Below the pieces are notes generated by a model that was not told the DNA's origin, made no database searches, and saw nothing but the letters and a program-made list of their open reading frames with translations. Made by a program: the position numbers and the translations under genes. 64,000 nucleotides of DNA from Romeriopsis sp046049545 (lineage in GTDB: Bacteria; Cyanobacteriota; Cyanobacteriia; Leptolyngbyales; Leptolyngbyaceae): NCBI GenBank assembly GCA_046049545.1, contig JBJORF010000008.1, forward strand, positions 55,972 through 119,971, given 5' to 3'. Of the stretch, positions 59,644-64,000 are shown in pieces. Position 1 is the stretch's first letter; each line of letters starts with the position of its first letter.

Positions 59644-60303
59644 ATGACTATCACACCCGAATCGGCCCAAGCCTTGCTGAGTTCTGAGAACTTTGGCGAT
59701 CGGCTTCAAGGCATCAATCAACTGCGAGAACTGCCAGCGGGGGAAGCCTTTGGTCTCCTGTACCCGATTCTTCAAGATCCCAATGTGCGTGTGCGCTATG
59801 CGGCAGTGAGTCTCCTGGCTTCCGTCGGCCAAGTCGAGCCAGCGAAATCGCTGGAGGCGTTGCGCGTGGGCCTGAAGGATCCGGAGTCGGATGTGATTGC
59901 GGCAGCGGCGGATGCGATCGCGGGTTTGCGCCTGCATGATGGCTATCCGGATCTGCGGGAACTGTACCAGGAAACCACGGATTGGATTGTTCGCTTTAGC
60001 ATTGTGGCGGCGCTGGGTGAACTGGGCGATCCACGTGGCTTTGAGATTCTGGAACATGCGATTCAGTCCCAGGATCCCCTGCTTGTTCCAGCGGCGATCG
60101 GAGCGCTGGGTGAACTGGCTAATCCGCAGGCGATTCCGCTGATTTTGCCATTTGTCAATGACGCTGACTGGCAAGTGCGCCACCGCGTGCTCCAAGCGTT
60201 GCTGCACTTCGATACGCCGGAAACGAAAGCGGCATTACAGCAGCTAGCGAATGACTCCGAAGCGAATATTGCCGAGCAAGCGCAGCAGGCGTTGCAAGTT
60301 TAG
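59644..60303 (+). CDS. nblB: Phycobilisome degradation protein NblB (HEAT-repeat)
   Basis: This 219-residue protein is built of HEAT/PBS-lyase-type repeats (ILQDPNVRVRYAAVSLLASV, VGLKDPESDVIAAAADAIAG, ALGELGDPRGFEILEHAIQS, ALGELANPQAIPLILPFVND). Its N-terminus ITPESAQALLSSENFGDRLQ and overall length match cyanobacterial NblB, which is required for pigment release during phycobilisome breakdown in nutrient starvation. It lacks any other domain. The identification is by pattern and length memory; related lyase-like HEAT proteins (CpcE/F) are longer or clustered with phycobiliprotein genes, which are absent here. Confidence 0.88.
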   Translation: MTITPESAQALLSSENFGDRLQGINQLRELPAGEAFGLLYPILQDPNVRVRYAAVSLLASVGQVEPAKSLEALRVGLKDPESDVIAAAADAIAGLRLHDGYPDLRELYQETTDWIVRFSIVAALGELGDPRGFEILEHAIQSQDPLLVPAAIGALGELANPQAIPLILPFVNDADWQVRHRVLQALLHFDTPETKAALQQLANDSEANIAEQAQQALQV

Positions 60304-60347
60304 GAAGTTCACCCAACTTAAAGCGAAAATTAAAGCGAAAAATGGAT

Positions 60348-60818
60348 CTAGCCCCAATCGATGACGATCGGTGGGGCGAGGTCACGATTTGCTGCGGTCG
60401 GGGTATCAAACAGTGCCAGTAAGGCATTCAGTCCTACTAAATCAAAGTTGGCATCAAGGTCGGCAAACGGGTCGATCGCCTGCGGGGCAACAGTGGGTGC
60501 CGTCGGTGCGATGGCGATCGGGCTGCTCCGTTCTGGATCAGCGCTGCGCGAAAAGCTCAGGGGCGGACGAGCAACCCCACTCGGCAATCCTGGCTCCGGC
60601 CAAGTCAGTGGCTGCGGAGCGGCGGTATCCAAGGTCGAGCCGAGCTGTGACGGAAAATCAAACAACATCATAGATTTTGTCGATCGCGTGAACTGAGTTG
60701 TAGTGAACTGACTCTGAGGATTTAAATCCAACTGATTGGGTTGGTTTGGATAACTTGTACAGGCACTTATTTCGTTATCCGGAGGATTAGGTAATGAATT
60801 CTGGCTCACGGTCATCAT
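60348..60818 (-). CDS. Hypothetical protein, 156 aa, low complexity
   Basis: The product is rich in Pro, Ser, Asn and Gln with few hydrophobic stretches. Only the middle MMLFDFPSQLGSTLDTAAPQ and the end DANFDLVGLNALLALFDTPT look structured. The last part with LALFDTP and PPIVIDWG is the most likely real element. It may start at a downstream ATG (about residue 50). No family recognised. It is antisense to the nblB-peroxidase gap and may be spurious. Confidence 0.4.
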   Translation of the reverse strand: MMTVSQNSLPNPPDNEISACTSYPNQPNQLDLNPQSQFTTTQFTRSTKSMMLFDFPSQLGSTLDTAAPQPLTWPEPGLPSGVARPPLSFSRSADPERSSPIAIAPTAPTVAPQAIDPFADLDANFDLVGLNALLALFDTPTAANRDLAPPIVIDWG

Positions 60819-60936
60819 GGGTTGTCATCACGGGTTGTCATCATGGGTTGACTGTCATCAAAGGCTTAAAACATTCTCGCGATCGCAGTGATTTTTGGGC
60901 GATCGCGCCTATGGTCAAACTAGGGAGGAGCAAACA

Positions 60937-61347
60937 ATGCGGGTGAGCCACTGCCCCCCAACCCCCAATTCTGGGGGAGCCAAGCCCAAAAATGTTTCAC
61001 AAGTGGTCAGAACCACCATGGATTATTACAAAGCAGAACATCTGCCGAACTTTGGTAGCATTGCGGAAGGCAGTCCCGAATTAGCCGAGAAGTTTTTTGC
61101 TTATTATGGTGCGGTATTCGCGGAGGGGGCATTGTCCCAACGTGAAAAGGCGCTGATTGCTCTGGCCGTCGCCCATACGGTGCAATGCCCCTATTGCATT
61201 GATGCCTATAGTAAGGCGAGTTTGGAAGCGGGGTCAGATTTGGAGCAAATGACGGAAGCTGTCCATGTCGCCACCGCGATTCGGGGGGGCGCATCGTTAA
61301 TTCATGGTCTACAAATGCTAGATCGTACCCGTCAATTATCGATGTAG
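60937..61347 (+). CDS. Arsenosugar biosynthesis-associated peroxidase-like protein with repeat-encoded N-terminus
   Basis: This protein of the AhpD/carboxymuconolactone-decarboxylase type has the active-site pattern AVAHTVQCPYCIDAYSKASL (CPYC and His-like environment) and GALSQREKALIALAVAHTVQ. It is the family member usually encoded just before ArsS in arsenosugar pathways. The known N-terminus corresponds to MDYYKAEHLPNFG at 61018, but the better ribosome binding site, GGAGGAG, lies six bases before the ATG at 60937. The 27 codons between are open. Residues 5-15 are encoded by a family C repeat. arsS follows after 39 bases. Starts at 60937 or 61018 both remain possible. Confidence 0.85.
   Translation: MRVSHCPPTPNSGGAKPKNVSQVVRTTMDYYKAEHLPNFGSIAEGSPELAEKFFAYYGAVFAEGALSQREKALIALAVAHTVQCPYCIDAYSKASLEAGSDLEQMTEAVHVATAIRGGASLIHGLQMLDRTRQLSM
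60953..60981. repeat. Palindromic repeat family C inside the peroxidase-like gene
   Basis: GCCCCCCAACCCCCAATTCT then GGGGGAGCC closely matches the first copy at 55705-55734 and the inverse of the second. It falls between the GGAGGAG/ATG at 60937 and the conserved family start at 61018, and it is read through in frame as PPTPNSGGA. Its presence in the coding part, with the frame kept open, is unusual. Confidence 0.82.
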
Positions 61348-61386
61348 CGCTTGCTTGGCGATCTATTTTCTTACGAGACCTTGGTT

Positions 61387-62505
61387 ATGACCGCGATCGA
61401 ATCGGCGACTCAGCCCCAATCTTCTACCCAGCCTCAACGTCAAACATTACGTCATACTCTCAGCCACCGCGCTTCTCCCCTCGCGGCACCGGACTATCAA
61501 CAGCAGATCCTTGGGCACCTCGATTTGGCGAAATTGCCGCACAATGCGGATTTTGCTGCGACGATCGCCGCCCATCGCTGGCCGAATTTAACCCCAATAC
61601 CCCTTGAATTTTTTCAGATCAATCTCGGCAAGCTCTGCAATATGACCTGTCAGCATTGCCATGTCGATGCGGGGCCGGATCGCACCAAGGAAAATATGGA
61701 TCGGGCCACGATCGATGCTTGCCTCGCAGCTTTAGATCAAACGTCTGCCCATACGGTAGATATTACCGGGGGTGCCCCCGAACTGAATCCTCATTTCCGG
61801 TATCTGGTCGATCAATCTGTGCAACGGGGTAAGCATGTGATCGATCGGTGCAACCTCACCGTCCTGCTCTTACCCGGCAAAACCGATTTGCCCGAATGGT
61901 TTGCCGATCGGGGGGTGGAAATTGTTTGCTCCTTGCCCCATTATCGGCGCTTAAATACGGATAAACAACGCGGCGATGGCACCTTCGAAAAATCGATTGA
62001 AGCGCTTAAACGGCTGAATGCAGTGGGCTATGGCCAAGGTGATCCAAGCCGAAAGCTGACGCTGATGAGCAATCCCGTCGGTGCTTTCCTCGCCAATGGA
62101 CAGCGAAAACTAGAAGCCGAATGGAAATCAGGATTAGCGAAAAATCATGGTGTGAGTTTCGATCGCTTAATCACATTGAATAACATGCCGATTTCCCGCT
62201 ACCTCGAATGGCTCGAACAATCGGGTAATCTCCAGCGCTATATGGAGTTGCTGGTGAATGCGTTTAACCCAGGGACGATCGAGGGGCTGATGTGTCGCAA
62301 TACCCTATCGATCGCCTGGGATGGTGCGCTCTACGATTGCGACTTTAATCAAATGTTAGATCTGCCGATTCAATCCCAAATGCACATTCGCGATTTTGAC
62401 TACACCCAATTAATGCAGCGCCAGATTATCACTCAACGCCATTGTTTCGGTTGTACGGCGGGTTCGGGAAGCTCCTGTGGTGGAGCGATCGCGGCGGATG
62501 GATGA
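61387..62505 (+). CDS. arsS: Arsenosugar biosynthesis radical SAM protein ArsS
   Basis: ArsS is a radical SAM enzyme in arsenosugar synthesis; it acts on dimethylarsinous intermediates with SAM-derived 5'-deoxyadenosine. The iron-sulfur motif CNMTCQHCHVDAGPDRTKEN starts at about residue 84. VDITGGAPELNPHFRYLVDQ is the usual SAM/barrel block. The C-terminal half has FNPGTIEGLMCRNTLSIAWD and a Cys-rich end HCFGCTAGSGSSCGG. The start ATG at 61387 (MTAIESAT) is preferred over 61351 as the earlier part is not family-like. It follows the peroxidase-like gene by 39 bases, the pairing typical for this pathway. ArsM was not seen in the window. Confidence 0.94.
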   Translation: MTAIESATQPQSSTQPQRQTLRHTLSHRASPLAAPDYQQQILGHLDLAKLPHNADFAATIAAHRWPNLTPIPLEFFQINLGKLCNMTCQHCHVDAGPDRTKENMDRATIDACLAALDQTSAHTVDITGGAPELNPHFRYLVDQSVQRGKHVIDRCNLTVLLLPGKTDLPEWFADRGVEIVCSLPHYRRLNTDKQRGDGTFEKSIEALKRLNAVGYGQGDPSRKLTLMSNPVGAFLANGQRKLEAEWKSGLAKNHGVSFDRLITLNNMPISRYLEWLEQSGNLQRYMELLVNAFNPGTIEGLMCRNTLSIAWDGALYDCDFNQMLDLPIQSQMHIRDFDYTQLMQRQIITQRHCFGCTAGSGSSCGGAIAADG

Positions 62506-62520
62506 TGATTATGCCAAGAT

Positions 62521-63024
62521 TCAATAAATTCCCGGAATGAGCTTCTTCACCTGCGATCGATAGGTGTCATAGTCCGTGAATTTGTCCGCTAACCAGGCTT
62601 CTTCCCGCCGCGCCTTTTGATCGAAAAATATGAATAGCACCAATGCTCCCAGCAAATGACTCCAGCTCCATTGCCACAGCCCCACCGCGATCGCGCCCAA
62701 AATCACCCCACTATAAATCGGATGCCGCACCCATCTGTAGGCACCACTCGTCACCAAACTGCTTTCATCCCGTGGATGGGGTAACGGTGTTAGATTTGCG
62801 CCCAGTCCCACCACCCCACTGACCAACAGCCCCACCGACCCTAGCCCCAATCCCGCCGCCAAGATCCGACTCCCGATCGCCCATCCCGTTCCGAAAGTGA
62901 CGATCGGGGCAATCGGCAACAGCACAAACGCAATCAAGCCGATCGCTTGCACCAGTACCCAATATTCCCCCCGGCCCCCGCGCCAGGACTGTGCGGAAAA
63001 TCCCCAGGCTTTGAGTTGTTCCAT
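62521..63024 (-). CDS. Isoprenylcysteine carboxyl methyltransferase-like membrane protein
   Basis: This 167-residue protein has four or five transmembrane segments and the conserved ending SGAYRWVRHPIYSGVILGAI with IFFDQKARREEAWLADKF. That ending is the SAM-binding motif of the ICMT/PEMT family of integral methyltransferases (RHPxY and EExxL). Substrate could be a lipid or a small metabolite; true prenyl-protein methylation is not expected in bacteria. It is convergent with arsS, 15 bases apart. Confidence 0.9.
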   Translation of the reverse strand: MEQLKAWGFSAQSWRGGRGEYWVLVQAIGLIAFVLLPIAPIVTFGTGWAIGSRILAAGLGLGSVGLLVSGVVGLGANLTPLPHPRDESSLVTSGAYRWVRHPIYSGVILGAIAVGLWQWSWSHLLGALVLFIFFDQKARREEAWLADKFTDYDTYRSQVKKLIPGIY

Positions 63025-63108
63025 GATTTTTACCAGTGGCTGCGAGCTAAACCTATTCTAGAACAGACCTGGATTGCGACGCTGGGCAGTCGATGGGCAA
63101 TGCTCACC

Positions 63109-64000
63109 CTACCGGGTCTGGAAAATGTTCTGAATCATTTTACGATCGACTCCCGCTGCGGCTTCGTCTAAGGCCATCACTTCGGCATTGCTCAATTGCC
63201 AGCCGATCGCGCCTAAATTCTGTTCGGCTTGCGCTAAGGTTTTTGCGCCGGGGATGGGGATGGTGCCTTTGCCGATGCACCAGTTTAAGGCGACTTGGGC
63301 GATCGTTTTCTTGTGCAATGCTGCGAGCTCTTTTAAGCAACCCAATAGCCCTTGCATTCCGGGCAGCAATCGTGGAAATAAAAACCGTCGTAGTCCTTTT
63401 GGGAACGGGCCTTGGCGATCGTACTTGCCCGTCAATAGTCCGAGACAGAGTGGACTATAGGCGATCATTTTGATCCCATATTCATCACACTTTTCCTTTA
63501 AGCCCAATTCCGTGACGGGGTAAGTTGAGAGCAATGAATACTGGACTTGGAGGGTGACGATCGGGACTCCCCGTGCGGCAAATCGTTTCTGCGCTTGCGC
63601 CAGCCGGTTTGGCCCATAATTCGATAAACCCACGCCCCGAATTAAACCCTGCTCATACAAATCGGCTAGGCCATCGAGCAGCGCTCCCTCTTGCCAAGGC
63701 GCATAATTCGCCGTGGGCCAATGCATTTGTGCGAGGTCAACGCGGCCCATGCGCGCGATCGAATTTTTGCCGGCTTGCACCATCGAGCCACGGGTTAATC
63801 GCCAAGGATAAGCCGCAAGTTTTGTCGCCAAACAAATTTGATCGGCATTCGCACCTCGGTAAGCCTGGGAAAATTGGCCAAGTAACCGCTCACTTTGCCC
63901 TTTGTACGGTCCTGTGCCGTAGGAATCCCCGGTATCGAATAGGGTCACGCCCCGATCGACACAGCGATTAAACACCTGCTGCAATTCCGCATCCATACTC
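63109..64000 (-). CDS. Aldo/keto reductase, 5' end cut by window
   Basis: The gene runs off the right edge: the codon before the first ATG is still open (Ser), and the family N-terminus is missing. The visible part has the AKR Asp in VTLFDTGDSYGTGPYKGQSE, the Lys in ICLATKLAAYPW, the His in VDLAQMHWPTANY, the block VGLSNYGPNRLAQAQ, and the C-terminal NADPH-binding IPIPGAKTLAQAEQNLGAIG. These are NADPH-dependent oxidoreductases of broad substrate use. The cyanobacterial and plant version of this subgroup is usually about 320-330 residues, so roughly 30 are missing. Confidence 0.94.
   Translation of the reverse strand, partial: SMDAELQQVFNRCVDRGVTLFDTGDSYGTGPYKGQSERLLGQFSQAYRGANADQICLATKLAAYPWRLTRGSMVQAGKNSIARMGRVDLAQMHWPTANYAPWQEGALLDGLADLYEQGLIRGVGLSNYGPNRLAQAQKRFAARGVPIVTLQVQYSLLSTYPVTELGLKEKCDEYGIKMIAYSPLCLGLLTGKYDRQGPFPKGLRRFLFPRLLPGMQGLLGCLKELAALHKKTIAQVALNWCIGKGTIPIPGAKTLAQAEQNLGAIGWQLSNAEVMALDEAAAGVDRKMIQNIFQTR

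Noticed and set aside
1..64000. Insertion sequences, prophage or integrase genes
   Set aside because: No transposase, integrase or phage structural pattern was found; short palindromic repeats are the only mobile-looking DNA seen.

Overview
The window is chromosomal DNA of a cyanobacterium. This follows from gene content: ndhH, psbI, sqdB-sqdX, nblB, ycf46, a DUF3769 outer-membrane protein, a Psb32/TLP18.3-like TPM protein and DUF1565/SLH and PRC-barrel proteins. It is also supported by the dense scatter of HIP1-type octamers (GCGATCGC and its CGATCG core) through most genes. The genus cannot be fixed by eye. I saw no rRNA or tRNA gene, CRISPR array, transposase or phage gene. Every strongly supported protein-coding gene sits in an ordinary, densely packed chromosomal arrangement.

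Layout. 1-3.8 kb: the end of an M48 peptidase, then the two-gene sulfolipid pathway sqdB-sqdX. 3.8-4.7 kb: an orphan peptide-type ABC permease. 5-14.1 kb: a less GC-rich block with a methyltransferase, a type IV prepilin-like protein with its own terminator, and two SPINDLY-type O-GlcNAc-transferase-like proteins flanking a methyltransferase/GT4 fusion. It looks like a pilin or surface-protein modification locus. 14-20.6 kb: rhomboid protease, KGK-like protein and a tldD-tldE operon. 20.6-28.5 kb: MDR dehydrogenase, a glycosyltransferase, YceD, Ycf46-type AAA ATPase, an LptD-like DUF3769 protein and the 38-codon psbI. 28.6-39 kb: unknown proteins, a large GH38 alpha-mannosidase, an amino-acid-binding lipoprotein, a GT39-type membrane glycosyltransferase, the TPM protein and a YtxH/DUF948 operon. 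39-44.8 kb: DUF1565-SLH protein, Uma2 nuclease with tandem heptads, ndhH and a dihydrouridine synthase. 44.9-52.2 kb: accessory genes including an unclassified protein with a zinc-peptidase-like HEYCGH...EGLAD signature, and a four-gene unit with a ParE/antitoxin pair plus a HicB-like protein. 52.3-64 kb: typA, EVE protein, a squalene/phytoene-synthase-like protein, RluD-type synthase, DsbA-like lipoprotein, PRC-barrel, CBS, nblB, and an arsenosugar pair (peroxidase-like protein plus ArsS), ending in a cut aldo/keto reductase.

A second layer is formed by three families of short dispersed palindromic repeats in the gaps. Some copies touch genes: one supplies the ndhH stop codon and another lies in frame inside the N-terminus of the arsenosugar-associated peroxidase-like gene. 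A separate long inverted repeat overlaps the alpha-mannosidase stop.

The best candidates for something not well described are the pilin/SPINDLY modification block with its start-site hairpin, the HEYCGH protein, the three-component toxin-antitoxin-like unit, and the coding repeat insertion. All functions are inferred from sequence patterns recalled from known families; no database search was possible.
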